64,000 bases of DNA from Micromonospora cathayae (GCF_028993575.1 NZ_CP118615.1:1178001-1242000); one strand, 5' to 3'; positions 1-8,689 are shown, counted from the first letter of the stretch. The notes: generated by a model not told the origin, from the sequence alone. Numbers and translations: made by a program.

Positions 1-1
1 G

Positions 2-2248
2 GCACTGGCGATCCGGTGGGCGCACCGGGTACGGCCACTCTTCGACGATGGGCAGCTCTTCCTGGACCTGCGCGGTTACTCGCCCGGAGCGACGGTGGCG
101 CCGCTGGACGCGTTGTCGCGCTGCCTTCGCGCGCTCGGTGTGCCGCCCGCACAGGTGCCAGACGACGTCGACGAAGCAACGGATCTCTACCGCAGCGTGC
201 TCGCCGACCGGCGGGTGCTGATCCTGCTCGACAACGCCCGCGACACCGCGCACGTCCGGCCACTGTTGCCCGGCGGCGCCGGCTGCCTGGTGATCGTGAC
301 CAGCCGGGACCGTCTCGGTGGGCTGGCCGCTCGGCACGACGCGCAGCGGCTGCCGTTGGACGTGCTCACGCCGCAGGAGGCCAGCGAGCTGTTGACCCGC
401 GTCATCGGCGCGGATCGGGTCGCCGACCAGCGGGACGCTCTCGCGGAACTGGCCCATGACTGCGCACACCTGCCGCTGGCCCTGCGTATCGCCGCAGCAG
501 ACCTGCACGGCCGCCCACACGAGATGGTCAGTGGTTACCTGGCGCGGCTTCGAGCGGGCGACCCGCTGACCGTGCTGACCGTCCGTGACGACGAACAGAT
601 CGCGGTGCGTTCGGCGTTCGCCGCTTCCTACCAGACTCTGCCGCCGCGACTCCAGCGGCTCTTCCGGCTGTTCGGCCTGGTGCCCGGCTGCGACGTGACA
701 GCGGAGTCGGCCGCCGCGATGCTCCGATGCGGAGCCGGCGAGGCGGCGGACATGCTCTCCCGTATCGCCGACGCGCACCTGGCACAGGAGCGGACACCGG
801 GTCATTTCGGCACACACGACCTGCTCGGCCGGTACGTGACCGAGCTGGCGAAGATCGAGGACGATCGGGAAAGACTAGATGACCTGCTGTCTTGGTACCT
901 CTTCAGCGTGCACGCCGCAGCCGACCGACTGTATCCGCAGGTGTTACGCGTGCCCACGCAGCTACCCGCGCCCGCTGGTCCACCGATGCGATTCGCCGCC
1001 CATGTCGACGCTCTCGCCTGGCTCGACGCGCACCGGCACAACCTCGTCGCCGTGGCACGCCATGCGGCGCACCGGGAACTGCACACCTTCGCCTGGTCGC
1101 TGGCGGACGCGCTGCGCGGATACCTGTGGCTGGGAATGCACACCACGGAATGGTCCGAGGTCGCGAGGATCGGTCTTTCCGCGGCCCGGGCCGACCGGCA
1201 CGAGCAGGCCGAGGCGGCGGCCCGGCTGAGTCTCGCCGCCCTGCACTGGCGGCTGGAACGGTTCCCCGAGGCGATCGACGACTATCGGCTGGCGCTGCTC
1301 TCCGCGAAACGTTCGGGATGGCGCGATGGCGAGGCAGCCGCGCTGGGCAACCTCGGCCCGGTCTTTCGCATGACCGGCCAGCCGGGTGAAGCCCTGCGGG
1401 TCATGGAGCAGGCGCTGGAGCTCAGCCGGCGCAACGGCCGGACCGCAGGCGTCGCCGTCAACCACAACAATCTCGGATTGGTCTGCGCCGACCTCGGACG
1501 GCTCCGCGAAGCCGCGGACCATCATCACGCGGCGCTCACCCTGGCACACCAGGGCGGGGCAGCCTCCAGCCGGGCGCTCATCCTGAGTAACCTGGGCGTC
1601 GTCCAACACCTTCTCGGCCGGTCCGACGACGCGTTACAGACGCTGACCGAGGCACTGGAACTACATGAGCAGACGGGCAGCCGGGGCCGTGCCACAACCC
1701 TGTGTGCGCTGGCTCGGGTCCACTGCGATCGTGGCGACCATCCGCAGGCGGCCAGCCTCGCCCGGCAGGCGCTCGACATGGCGCGCGCGCCGGTCGAGCC
1801 CCGGGTCGAAGCGCTCGCTCTCCACATCCTCGGCATCGCCGAGGGGAAGACCGGCACCCTGTTGGATGCCTTGAGAACTGCGCGCACCACCGCGGACCGG
1901 TACATCGAGGCCGATATCACCGTCAGCCTCGCCGAAATCGACGAGCCTGCGGCACCTTCCTGGTGCCATGCGGCGCTGTCCATCACGCGGCAGTGCGGCT
2001 ATCTGCTGCTCGAAGGCCGGACGCTCGCCGCCCGCGCCGCAGCCGAGTACCGGGCCGGTGACGTGGCCGCCGCCTGGCGCAGCGCGCGGCTGGCGGCACA
2101 GTCGCACGCCCTGACCGGCCACCAGCCGGGCGCGGAGCGAATCAGAAAGCTACTCACCCTTCTCGCGTCGGAGTCCTCGCCCGGGCCGCGGTCCGGCTGC
2201 CATGGGGACCGAACGTTTACGCAGGCCAGGCCGAGCTGTTCAGCATGA
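2..2248 (+). CDS. AfsR/SARP-family regulator, NB-ARC + TPR portion (5' truncated by window edge)
   Basis: The reading frame is open from base 2, so the gene starts outside the window and the Walker A loop is not visible. What remains begins with the NB-ARC stretch typical of AfsR-like regulators (FDDGQLFLDLRGYSPG), followed by a Walker-B-like strand (VLILLDN) and the VTSRDRL sensor region. The winged-helix part follows. The C-terminal half has several TPR-like helical pairs, for example ALGNLGPVFRMTGQPGEALR, NNLGLVCADLGRLREAA and LSNLGVVQHLLGRSDDALQ. Family members are ATP-binding activators that often carry an N-terminal SARP or other DNA-binding domain. Whether this one has such a domain cannot be told. 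The domain class is well supported; the target genes are unknown. Confidence 0.88.
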   Translation, partial: ALAIRWAHRVRPLFDDGQLFLDLRGYSPGATVAPLDALSRCLRALGVPPAQVPDDVDEATDLYRSVLADRRVLILLDNARDTAHVRPLLPGGAGCLVIVTSRDRLGGLAARHDAQRLPLDVLTPQEASELLTRVIGADRVADQRDALAELAHDCAHLPLALRIAAADLHGRPHEMVSGYLARLRAGDPLTVLTVRDDEQIAVRSAFAASYQTLPPRLQRLFRLFGLVPGCDVTAESAAAMLRCGAGEAADMLSRIADAHLAQERTPGHFGTHDLLGRYVTELAKIEDDRERLDDLLSWYLFSVHAAADRLYPQVLRVPTQLPAPAGPPMRFAAHVDALAWLDAHRHNLVAVARHAAHRELHTFAWSLADALRGYLWLGMHTTEWSEVARIGLSAARADRHEQAEAAARLSLAALHWRLERFPEAIDDYRLALLSAKRSGWRDGEAAALGNLGPVFRMTGQPGEALRVMEQALELSRRNGRTAGVAVNHNNLGLVCADLGRLREAADHHHAALTLAHQGGAASSRALILSNLGVVQHLLGRSDDALQTLTEALELHEQTGSRGRATTLCALARVHCDRGDHPQAASLARQALDMARAPVEPRVEALALHILGIAEGKTGTLLDALRTARTTADRYIEADITVSLAEIDEPAAPSWCHAALSITRQCGYLLLEGRTLAARAAAEYRAGDVAAAWRSARLAAQSHALTGHQPGAERIRKLLTLLASESSPGPRSGCHGDRTFTQARPSCSA

Positions 2249-2619
2249 GCTACCCACTGTGGGAACTGTAGGACGAACGGCCCGGTCTTTCATTCGGTGG
2301 CCGCACTCCTACGGGACTTCCACGCCCAACAGGCCCGCGCACGCGAGCACCAACGCCATCGACACAACGCCCGGCCTGCCGCCCCCGCAACCCCACCCAA
2401 CCACGAATGACCACCCAGGCCGCCCTGGACGAGGCCCTCGCCAGCGCCGACAGCCCGGTTCCTGCTGATCCTCCATGCACCCGACCACGTGCACGGCCAA
2501 GCCATGATCAAACCCGCTCGGACACCCTGGGCCCCGGTCGGACGGCTAGGGACGTAGGGGATGCTCGTCGCACGAGCACCATCCGAGCACCCAACCGACC
2601 ACAAGGGACGGAACGAACA
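2249..2619 (+). other. gene-poor stretch with possible short gene remnants
   Basis: No convincing intact gene lies between the regulator and tRNA-Arg. One frame ends at 2410 with a charged tail (LLRDFHAQQARAREHQRHR). Its TGA overlaps an ATG at 2407 that opens a second frame (MTTQAALDEALASAD) with ATGA coupling. Both look like decayed pieces of small actinomycete genes, but neither has a convincing full-length frame. A 7-bp inverted repeat, TGCTCGT-CGC-ACGAGCA, lies at 2562-2578. The position next to a tRNA gene would suit remnants of an integrated element; that is a guess. Confidence 0.2.
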
Positions 2620-2655
2620 AGGGGCCTGACCGCCGTTTCGGCAGGTCAGACCCCT
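2620..2655 (-). terminator. hairpin downstream of tRNA-Arg
   Basis: An outer 12-bp stem (AGGGGCCTGACC at 2620-2631 with GGTCAGACCCCT at 2644-2655, one G-U pair) continues into an inner GCCG-TTT-CGGC stem. On the minus strand it begins about 11 bases past the tRNA-Arg 3' end, so it is a likely transcription terminator. Confidence 0.6.
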
Positions 2656-2665
2656 GATGATCTTG

Positions 2666-2738
2666 TGCGCCCGAAGGGACTCGAACCCCTAACCTTCTGA
2701 TCCGTAGTCAGATGCTCTATCCGTTGAGCTACGGGCGC
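2666..2738 (-). tRNA. tRNA-Arg (anticodon ACG)
   Basis: Read on the minus strand, the 73-nt cloverleaf has acceptor stem GCGCCCG/CGGGCGC, a GCTC/GAGC D stem, anticodon stem TCTGA/TCAGA with loop CTACGGA (anticodon ACG), and a GGTTCGAGTCC T-arm. Discriminator A73 is at 2666. CCA is not encoded. The A34 would be modified to inosine to read CGU, CGC and CGA. Confidence 0.96.
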
Positions 2739-2773
2739 TGGTGCTCGGCCAGTCTACACACCCGGCCTTCGCG

Positions 2774-2864
2774 CGGAGACTCCGGGATTCGAACCCGGGA
2801 GGGGCTTTAAGACCCCAACCGCATTAGCAGTGCGGCGCCATAGACCAGACTAGGCGAAGTCTCC
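2774..2864 (-). tRNA. tRNA-Ser (anticodon GCT)
   Basis: Read on the minus strand, the acceptor stem is GGAGACT/AGTCTCC with discriminator G, as expected for serine tRNAs. The anticodon stem CCGCA/TGCGG encloses loop CTGCTAA (anticodon GCT, reading AGC and AGU). A long variable arm with a GGGGTCTTAAAGCCCC hairpin marks it as class II. The T-loop GGTTCGAATCC is intact. Confidence 0.96.
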
Positions 2865-3021
2865 CCGGTGGCCCAGCAGACCACCGCCGCCCGAGAATAC
2901 AGGTCAGCCCCGGTGCGGGGCAAAGCGACTTCCCCATCCGGTACCTCCAGCGTGCTCTTCGCACCCCGCCACCAGCGCTTTCAGGTGTGTCGGCACGTGA
3001 TCAGGACTACGCTTCATCGAT

Positions 3022-4428
3022 ATGCAGGAGCAGCCGCCGAGCGATCCGCCCCGTCGCGAGCCGCGTGCTGCGGCACGCCGAGGCCGTTCCCCGGAGCCGA
3101 CGTTCACCCCACCGACCGCCCCGACAGCCGACCCTGAACCTCGTGACGCCGACCCGCCCGAGACCTCGGCCCGGCGCCAGCGACGACGGACGGCTCCGGC
3201 CCCCGGCGTGCTGTTCCAGCCCCCGGCAGCCGACAGACCGGCCGAGCCGGCCGAGCCGGCCGAGCGGGCCGCGACAGCCGACCGACGAACGCCCCGACAG
3301 GCAACCACTCCGGGCAGTCAGCGAGCGCGGACGACCAGGGAACCCTCAGGCGACCAGCCGAAGCAGTCGACCTCCGGTGGGGTGACGAGGCAGCGGGGTA
3401 CGCCAGCGGCGCAGCGGGAGTCGCTTCCCCCGTCGAGCCCGGCCGGTGACCGGGCGACCGCAGCCGACAAGGGTGATCAAGAACACGACACCGGGTTGAC
3501 GTCATCCACGACCTCCACCACGACCGGACCCGCCGGAGCGAACGCCACCCCGGCCGACACCAACCCAGCGAACGCCACCCCGGCCACCATCGCCCCGGCC
3601 AACACCAACCCGGCCGACGACACCCCGGAGCGGATCCCGAGGAAGGCCGCTACGAAGAGGGCCACCCCGGCGAAGAAGGCCCCGGCGAAGAAGGCAGCCG
3701 CCGTACCGAAGCGGGCCGCCAGGACGACCACCACCGCCGAGCCGGCCGTCCCCGCGCCGGCCGCCGCCCCACCGCAGGCGGTGACCCCGGCGGCGGCCAC
3801 CACCGGGCGTACCGTCGATCTTGATCGGTTGTTGGCGGATCCGGGCTTCGCACCGGAGCTGCTGGCGCTGGCGGCGGTGGAGCGGATCGGGCCACAGGCC
3901 CGCGCCTGGGCGGAGGGCCTGCGCGCCACGTACCCGCAGGCGACCCCGGACGGCCTGGCCCGGCTCGCCACCCGGCAGTTCGTCCGGTTGGCCGGGGTGG
4001 GTGGGGCGACCGCCGCGCTCGCCGGTCTCTTCGCGCCGCTCGCCGAGCTGGCGACGGTGCTCTGGACCCAGTCCGCCCTGGTGCTGCACCTGGCGGCGGC
4101 GCACGGCCGGGACCCGGCCGACCCGGAGCGGGCGGTGGAGTTGCTGGTGTTGACCCGGGTGCACCCGGACGCCGACAGCGCTCGGACGGCCCTGACGGCG
4201 GCCCGGTCCGCCGACGGGTCGGGCGAGCCGGCGTGGGACCGGGTGGTCGAGGCCGCCTGGCGGTTGGCCGCGCCGCTGGCCGCGCAGGCCGGTGGCTGGC
4301 TGGCGCTGCGGGTGGCGTCCCGGCTGCTGCCGGGCGCGGCGGTGCTCGTCACGGCGGCCGGTGACTCGGCCGCCGCCCAACGGCTGGCCGCCCGCGCGGT
4401 CACCAGCTACCGCCGCCCCACCGACTGA
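3022..4428 (+). CDS. EcsC-like protein with long low-complexity N-terminus
   Basis: The 468-residue product has two parts. Residues 1 to about 265 are disordered, rich in Pro, Ala, Thr and Arg, with a degenerate tandem section (ATPANTNPAD-like, coded around 3540-3625) and a histone-H1-like lysine patch (KRATPAKKAPAKKAA). Residues from about 268 to the end form a compact helical region (LLADPGFAPELLALAAVERIG, GGATAALAGLFAPLAELATVL, DPADPERAVELLVLTRVHPDA) resembling EcsC-family proteins. The function of that family is poorly defined. The lysine-rich stretch may bind nucleic acid or acidic polymers. The ATG at 3022 is the first in frame with good coding bias. The stop is followed by a hairpin facing a convergent gene. 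Confidence 0.75.
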   Translation: MQEQPPSDPPRREPRAAARRGRSPEPTFTPPTAPTADPEPRDADPPETSARRQRRRTAPAPGVLFQPPAADRPAEPAEPAERAATADRRTPRQATTPGSQRARTTREPSGDQPKQSTSGGVTRQRGTPAAQRESLPPSSPAGDRATAADKGDQEHDTGLTSSTTSTTTGPAGANATPADTNPANATPATIAPANTNPADDTPERIPRKAATKRATPAKKAPAKKAAAVPKRAARTTTTAEPAVPAPAAAPPQAVTPAAATTGRTVDLDRLLADPGFAPELLALAAVERIGPQARAWAEGLRATYPQATPDGLARLATRQFVRLAGVGGATAALAGLFAPLAELATVLWTQSALVLHLAAAHGRDPADPERAVELLVLTRVHPDADSARTALTAARSADGSGEPAWDRVVEAAWRLAAPLAAQAGGWLALRVASRLLPGAAVLVTAAGDSAAAQRLAARAVTSYRRPTD

Positions 4429-4483
4429 CGACCACCGCCTGACCGCGCCCGACTGACCCGCCCGACTGACCGCCGGCGACGGA

Positions 4484-4527
4484 CCGGGTGCCGCCGACGC
4501 CCGCCGGTGCGCGGGTCCGGCACCCGG
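4484..4527. terminator. hairpin between convergent genes
   Basis: A 10-bp outer stem (CCGGGTGCCG at 4484-4493 with CGGCACCCGG at 4518-4527) encloses a smaller CCCGC/GCGGG stem. It lies between two converging genes and may terminate both. Confidence 0.55.
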
Positions 4528-4554
4528 CGTGGGCCGGGCCGCGCCGCGCTGGCC

Positions 4555-5325
4555 TCAGAGCCAGTCGAACCACTCCTTCGGCAGCAGGGAGTAGCCGACG
4601 AACGCCACGATGTCGAGCAGGGTGTGTGCGATGACCAGCGGCATCACCCGGCGGGTACGCAGGTAGAACAGGCTGAACACCACGCCCATGACCGCGTTGC
4701 CGACGAACGCGCCGAAGCCCTGGTAGAGGTGGTAGGAGCCGCGCAGCAACGCGCTGGTGACGATCACCGCGGCCAGCCGCCACCGGAGCTGCCGCAGCCG
4801 GGTCACCAGGTAGCCGACCACGATCACCTCCTCCAGGATCGCGTTCTGCACGGCCGCGAGGACCAGCACCGGCACCGTCCACCACAGTTCCGGCAGCGCC
4901 GCCGGCACGACCCTGGCGTTCAGGCCGAGCTGCGCGGCGGCCCAGAACAGCGCCAGGCCGGGCAGCCCGATCAGCGCGGCCAGGCCGGCCCCCCGGGCCA
5001 GGTCGCGGCCGGGTTGTCGGGCGTCCAGGCCGAGGGTCCGGCCGGCGTCGCCGGGGTCCCGGCCCAGCAGGTGTACGGCGAGCAGCACGGGCAGCAGCGC
5101 GAAGACGATCCCGAGGAGTTGGTACGTCAGGTCCAGCCACGGTCGGGGCGACACCGAGGTGTTCAGCGCGGCGGTCTGCCGGGAGAGTCCCCCGTCGGCG
5201 GTCAGCTTGGCGATGATCGACACCGTGGCGTAGACCGCGGACTGCCCGAGCGACAGCCCGAGTACCAGCAGCGTCTCGGTGCCGAGGACCCGGCGGGACA
5301 CCGGTCGGGTGAGCTCATCGGTCAC
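4555..5325 (-). CDS. CPBP-family intramembrane metalloprotease (CAAX protease/Abi type)
   Basis: The product is about 256 residues if it starts at the GTG at 5325 (VTDELTRPVSRR). An upstream in-frame ATG at 5418 would add 32 residues encoded largely by a direct repeat, so it is disfavoured. The protein is polytopic. The three family motifs are present: a paired glutamate motif (EEVIVVGYLVTRL, lacking the usual Arg of EExxxR), a conserved histidine (GSYHLYQG) and the C-terminal HxxxD-type segment (MPLVIAHTLLDIVAF). Family members cleave membrane substrates or act in bacteriocin self-immunity. The substrate here is unknown. The gene diverges from hmp, leaving about 220 bp of shared upstream DNA. 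Confidence 0.88.
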   Translation of the reverse strand: MTDELTRPVSRRVLGTETLLVLGLSLGQSAVYATVSIIAKLTADGGLSRQTAALNTSVSPRPWLDLTYQLLGIVFALLPVLLAVHLLGRDPGDAGRTLGLDARQPGRDLARGAGLAALIGLPGLALFWAAAQLGLNARVVPAALPELWWTVPVLVLAAVQNAILEEVIVVGYLVTRLRQLRWRLAAVIVTSALLRGSYHLYQGFGAFVGNAVMGVVFSLFYLRTRRVMPLVIAHTLLDIVAFVGYSLLPKEWFDWL

Positions 5326-5366
5326 CGCACCACTGTGCCCGATCAACGGCCGCCACGGCCCGTCCG

Positions 5367-5421
5367 GACGACCGACACCACCGGCACACCCCCGAAAGAC
5401 GACCGACACCACCGGCACACC
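5367..5421. repeat. 24-bp perfect direct repeat upstream of CPBP/hmp genes
   Basis: Two identical 24-bp units beginning GACGACCGACACC and ending GGCACACC lie at 5367-5390 and 5398-5421, 31 bp apart (about three helical turns). They sit in the divergent promoter region between the protease and the flavohemoglobin. Confidence 0.85.
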
Positions 5422-5462
5422 GCGGAACCGGAATCGGCCGCGTGCAGGAGATTCGCGTCCGA

Positions 5463-5479
5463 TCGCACAGTCTGTGCGA
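5463..5479. promoter_or_regulatory. perfect palindromic operator candidate upstream of hmp
   Basis: TCGCACAG-T-CTGTGCGA is a perfect 8-bp inverted repeat with a one-base spacer, ending 66 bp before the hmp start codon. Flavohemoglobin genes are usually controlled by nitric-oxide or redox-sensing repressors such as NsrR or FNR/CRP-type proteins. This site does not obviously match the sites of those proteins that I know, so the cognate regulator is unassigned. Confidence 0.55.
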
Positions 5480-5545
5480 CCTGCATCGACGCTCCGTGTC
5501 CATGCTGGTGACTGCCCGATCCACCGACCTGCCGAGGGAGCGCCG

Positions 5546-6661
5546 ATGGAGAACTTCGCGCGGCTGTTGAAGGAGAGCTGGGCCCTGGTCGAGGGGGACC
5601 GGAAGCGGCTCAGCGACTACTTCTACGCCCGCCTGTTCCTCCTCGCCCCCGACCTGCGAAAGCTCTTCCCCGTCCAGATGGCCGGGCAGGGCGACCGGCT
5701 ACTGGAGGCGATCGTCACCGCCATCCACACGGTCGGCGACCCGGAGAGCTTCGACGAGTACCTGCGCGCGCTCGGCCGTGACCACCGGAAGTACCACGTC
5801 ACCGCCGACAGCTACACGACCATGGGCATCGCCCTGCTGGACGCGCTGCGCACCAGCGCCGGTGACGGCTGGAACCTCGAGTACGACCAGGCGTGGCGGG
5901 ACGCCTACGCGGCGATGACGGAGAAGATGCAGGCCGGCGCGTCGGCCGACACCAACCCGCCGTACTGGCACGCGGAGGTGTTGACCCACGAGCGGTACGG
6001 CCCGGACACGGCGGTGCTGACCGTCCGGGCCCTGCAGCATCCGCTGCCCTACCGGGCCGGCCAGTACGTCAGCATCGAGGTGCCCCGGCACCTGCCCCGG
6101 GTGTGGCGGACCTACTCGGTGGCGAACGCCCCGAACGCCGACAACGTCCTCGAGTTCCACGTCCGTACGCCGGGCGCGGGTTGGGTGTCCGGTGCCCTCG
6201 TCCGTCGGGTCCGGCCGGGTGACCTGCTCCGGATCGCCGCGCCGATGGGGGCGATGACGCTGGACCGGTCCTCCGAACGGGACATCCTCTGCGTGGCCGG
6301 TGGGGTCGGGTTGGCCCCGGTCAAGGCGCTGGTCGAGGAGTTGACCACGTACAACCGGACCCGCTGGGTGCATGTCTTCTACGGTGCCCGCCGGTCCGCC
6401 GACCTGTACGCGCTCGCCGGGTTGCAGGAGCTGGTGGCCGCGTACCCGTGGCTGTCGGTGACTCCGGCGTGCAGCGAGGAGCCGGGCTTCGACGGCGAGC
6501 ACGGGGACATCTCCGAGGTGGTCAGCCGGTACGGCCCGTGGACCTCGCACGACTGCTTCGTCTCCGGTTCGGCGGCGATGGTCCGGGCCACCCTGCGGGC
6601 GCTGGCCGCCGACCAGGTGCCGCCGCAGCATGTCCGCTACGACACCTTCGGCGACGTGTAG
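5546..6661 (+). CDS. hmp: flavohemoglobin, nitric oxide dioxygenase
   Basis: The enzyme converts NO and O2 to nitrate using NAD(P)H in the cytoplasm. The 371-residue product has an N-terminal globin (1-135) with B10 tyrosine in SDYFYARLF and proximal histidine H80 in LGRDHRKYH. A ferredoxin-reductase-like FAD domain follows, with the RTYS flavin motif at 188-191. The NAD(P) domain carries GGVGLAP near 252-258 and ends in YDTFGDV. The ATG at 5546 is chosen because GAGGGAG precedes it by about five bases and the globin begins there; the open frame upstream is non-homologous. Length fits the family, though the start is compact. A palindrome upstream and a strong terminator downstream suggest a single-gene, regulated unit. 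Confidence 0.95.
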   Translation: MENFARLLKESWALVEGDRKRLSDYFYARLFLLAPDLRKLFPVQMAGQGDRLLEAIVTAIHTVGDPESFDEYLRALGRDHRKYHVTADSYTTMGIALLDALRTSAGDGWNLEYDQAWRDAYAAMTEKMQAGASADTNPPYWHAEVLTHERYGPDTAVLTVRALQHPLPYRAGQYVSIEVPRHLPRVWRTYSVANAPNADNVLEFHVRTPGAGWVSGALVRRVRPGDLLRIAAPMGAMTLDRSSERDILCVAGGVGLAPVKALVEELTTYNRTRWVHVFYGARRSADLYALAGLQELVAAYPWLSVTPACSEEPGFDGEHGDISEVVSRYGPWTSHDCFVSGSAAMVRATLRALAADQVPPQHVRYDTFGDV

Positions 6662-6710
6662 TCGACGCTTCGCCGAGGTGTGGTCACAGAACTTTCCTCC
6701 CCCCGAAAAA

Positions 6711-6752
6711 GCCGGGTCGCGTGCCCCCGCCCCCTGGGGCACGCGACCCGGC
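6711..6752 (+). terminator. strong rho-independent-type hairpin after hmp
   Basis: A perfect 17-bp stem (GCCGGGTCGCGTGCCCC at 6711-6727 and its complement at 6736-6752) has an 8-base loop and starts 50 bases after the hmp stop. No long T-run follows, which is normal in GC-rich actinobacteria. It may serve both converging genes. Confidence 0.85.
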
Positions 6753-6910
6753 CCCCCATCCGGCACGTCCCGGGCCCTGAGGGCATCGAGCGGGCCGTAC
6801 CCGGGGGTCGCCGGCACGTCCCGGCGTCGCCGTCGGCGTCCGGATCGGCCGCCTTCAGCGCCCCCGAAGGGTCAGTACCGCCCGGTCTACGACGACGGGC
6901 CGCCGACCGG

Positions 6911-8443
6911 TCAGTACCGCCAGGCGTGGCCGGCCTCGCGGTACTCCTCCACGGGCACCAGCGGCACGCCGGGTGCCATCCGGTCGACGTAGAGCCGGCC
7001 CTCCAGGTGGTCGACCTCGTGTGCGACCAGTCGGGCCATCCCGAACTCGAAGGACGTGATGAGCCGGCTGCCGTCGGGGTGGGTGTGTTCCACGTCGAGT
7101 CGCAGCGGCCGGGGGACCAGGCCCCGGTGGTCGAAGAAGGAGAGGCAGCCCTCGTACTGTTCGTCGGTGTCCGGGGAGGCGTCCACCACCCGGGGGTTGA
7201 GCAGCACGACCGGGTCGGCGGACCGGTCCGGTGGGCGGACCACCACCACGGCGCAGGAGTAGCCGAGCTGCGGGGCGGCCAGGCCGACGCCCTTGCTGAA
7301 CCGGTGCACCTCGTCCAGGTCGGTCAGGGCGGCGCGCAGCCGGTCCACCACGTCCCGGGCGATCTCCGCCTCGTGCGGCAGGTCGAGCTGTCGTACCGGT
7401 TGCCGGAGCAGGTCGGCGCCGCGTTGGACGATGCCGGCGGCGCGCATCCGGTCGCTGGCCCGCAGTCGTGCCCCGTCGGACGGGGAGCCGGGGTGGACCG
7501 GGGGGACGGGCGCGGCGCGGAAGCGCCACTGGAGCCGGTAGCGGGCGTTCAGCGGCGGGTTCTCGGTGGACCATTCGAAGATGGCCCGGTCGTCCTCGTC
7601 GTGCCGGGTGACCGGGGTACGCAGCGGCCCTTCCTCGGCCGAGAGCGAGGTTTCCAGCCCCCACACCTGCGGGTCGGCGGTGGCGGGCAGGTCCAGCCGG
7701 ACGTCGAGGGCCCGGGTGGGCACCCGGACGGCCCGCTGGAACCAGCGTCCCCACTTCTCCTGGCCGACGCAGTATTCGTACTCGATGGTGGCCCGGTCGC
7801 CGGGGTAGAGCGGGAAGCGGCCCTCGGCGTTCTCGAACAGCAGCCAGAACTCCTTGAACGCGTCCCGGTCGTGCTTGGCCCGCCAGTGCATCGGCTCGCG
7901 TTCGCCCCGGTCGTCCCGGTACGCGCGGAGTTGCAGCTCGGCGAAGGTGAGCGGGTGGTCCCGGTGGTGCCGGTTGGAGCGGCCTGGGTCGTTCGGGTAG
8001 CGGTCGACGGCGACCCGGGCCAGGTAGCGGGTGACCGGCTCGGTGCCGGCGTTGTAGAGGGCCCGCCGGATGACGCAGTGGTAGACGTCGTCGCGGTAGG
8101 TGAGGCTGGCGAACTCGTGTTCGACGATCAGGCCGGTGCCGGGTGGCATCCACTGGCCGGGTACCGGCGCGTCGCGGTGCGGCTGGCTGGCCCGGGCGTG
8201 CCGGAGGTCGTCGTACTCCTTGAAGCGCTGCCAGATCGCGCCGCCGGCCTCCAGGACGGCTTCCGCGCGCCGGGCGAAGTCCTCGGTGGGGCGGTGCCGC
8301 CGGCTCTCCACGTGGCTGACGTACGACGGGTCGAAGCCCATGAGGGTGGCGAGCTGCTTCTTGGACAGCCCCCGCTCGATGCGGTGCCGGCCGAGCTCGG
8401 CCGCGAACGAGTCGGCTGCCCGCTCGAGGGGCGAGGTCGTCAT
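6911..8443 (-). CDS. XRE-type HTH / central domain / peptide deformylase fusion
   Basis: The product is 510 residues from the ATG at 8443 (MTTSPLERAADSF), which has AGGAAG just upstream; an upstream ATG at 8497 would add 18 residues. Residues of about 10-65 form a Cro/C1-type helix-turn-helix (KKQLATLMGFDPSYVSHVE). Residues 90-340 are a beta-rich region I cannot assign. The C-terminus is a peptide deformylase with all three metal and catalytic motifs: GVGLAAPQ (385-392), EGCLS (431-435) and HEVDH (475-479). Ordinary deformylases are about 170-220 residues and remove the formyl group from nascent proteins. Joining one to a DNA-binding domain is unusual. Whether the enzyme acts on N-terminal formyl groups, and whether DNA binding is real, is not known. 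Confidence 0.88.
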   Translation of the reverse strand: MTTSPLERAADSFAAELGRHRIERGLSKKQLATLMGFDPSYVSHVESRRHRPTEDFARRAEAVLEAGGAIWQRFKEYDDLRHARASQPHRDAPVPGQWMPPGTGLIVEHEFASLTYRDDVYHCVIRRALYNAGTEPVTRYLARVAVDRYPNDPGRSNRHHRDHPLTFAELQLRAYRDDRGEREPMHWRAKHDRDAFKEFWLLFENAEGRFPLYPGDRATIEYEYCVGQEKWGRWFQRAVRVPTRALDVRLDLPATADPQVWGLETSLSAEEGPLRTPVTRHDEDDRAIFEWSTENPPLNARYRLQWRFRAAPVPPVHPGSPSDGARLRASDRMRAAGIVQRGADLLRQPVRQLDLPHEAEIARDVVDRLRAALTDLDEVHRFSKGVGLAAPQLGYSCAVVVVRPPDRSADPVVLLNPRVVDASPDTDEQYEGCLSFFDHRGLVPRPLRLDVEHTHPDGSRLITSFEFGMARLVAHEVDHLEGRLYVDRMAPGVPLVPVEEYREAGHAWRY

Positions 8444-8689
8444 CTGCTTCCTCATGGCCGGGAGTATCAGTTTCACGTTCGGTGGCGGAATTCGCACGGG
8501 AGTGGCACGTTGCCGACTCTCCCCTTGACAGATCGCTCCGGAACCCTCTCGGATGCCGTCCCGAATGTCCCCGGCAGGGCAGGCGTTTCCGGCATGTACC
8601 CCGGGGTATCCGGGCCGGCAGGGCCCCCGGAGTGACCGGGGACTCCCCTTCCGAGCAGCGCAATCCTTCCCCTTACCACCCGGGGCGAG

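Noticed and set aside
6680..8635. 650-codon forward frame over the HTH-deformylase gene.
   Set aside because: It is the antisense shadow of the fusion gene and has no recognizable domain; the minus-strand frame has three intact deformylase motifs.
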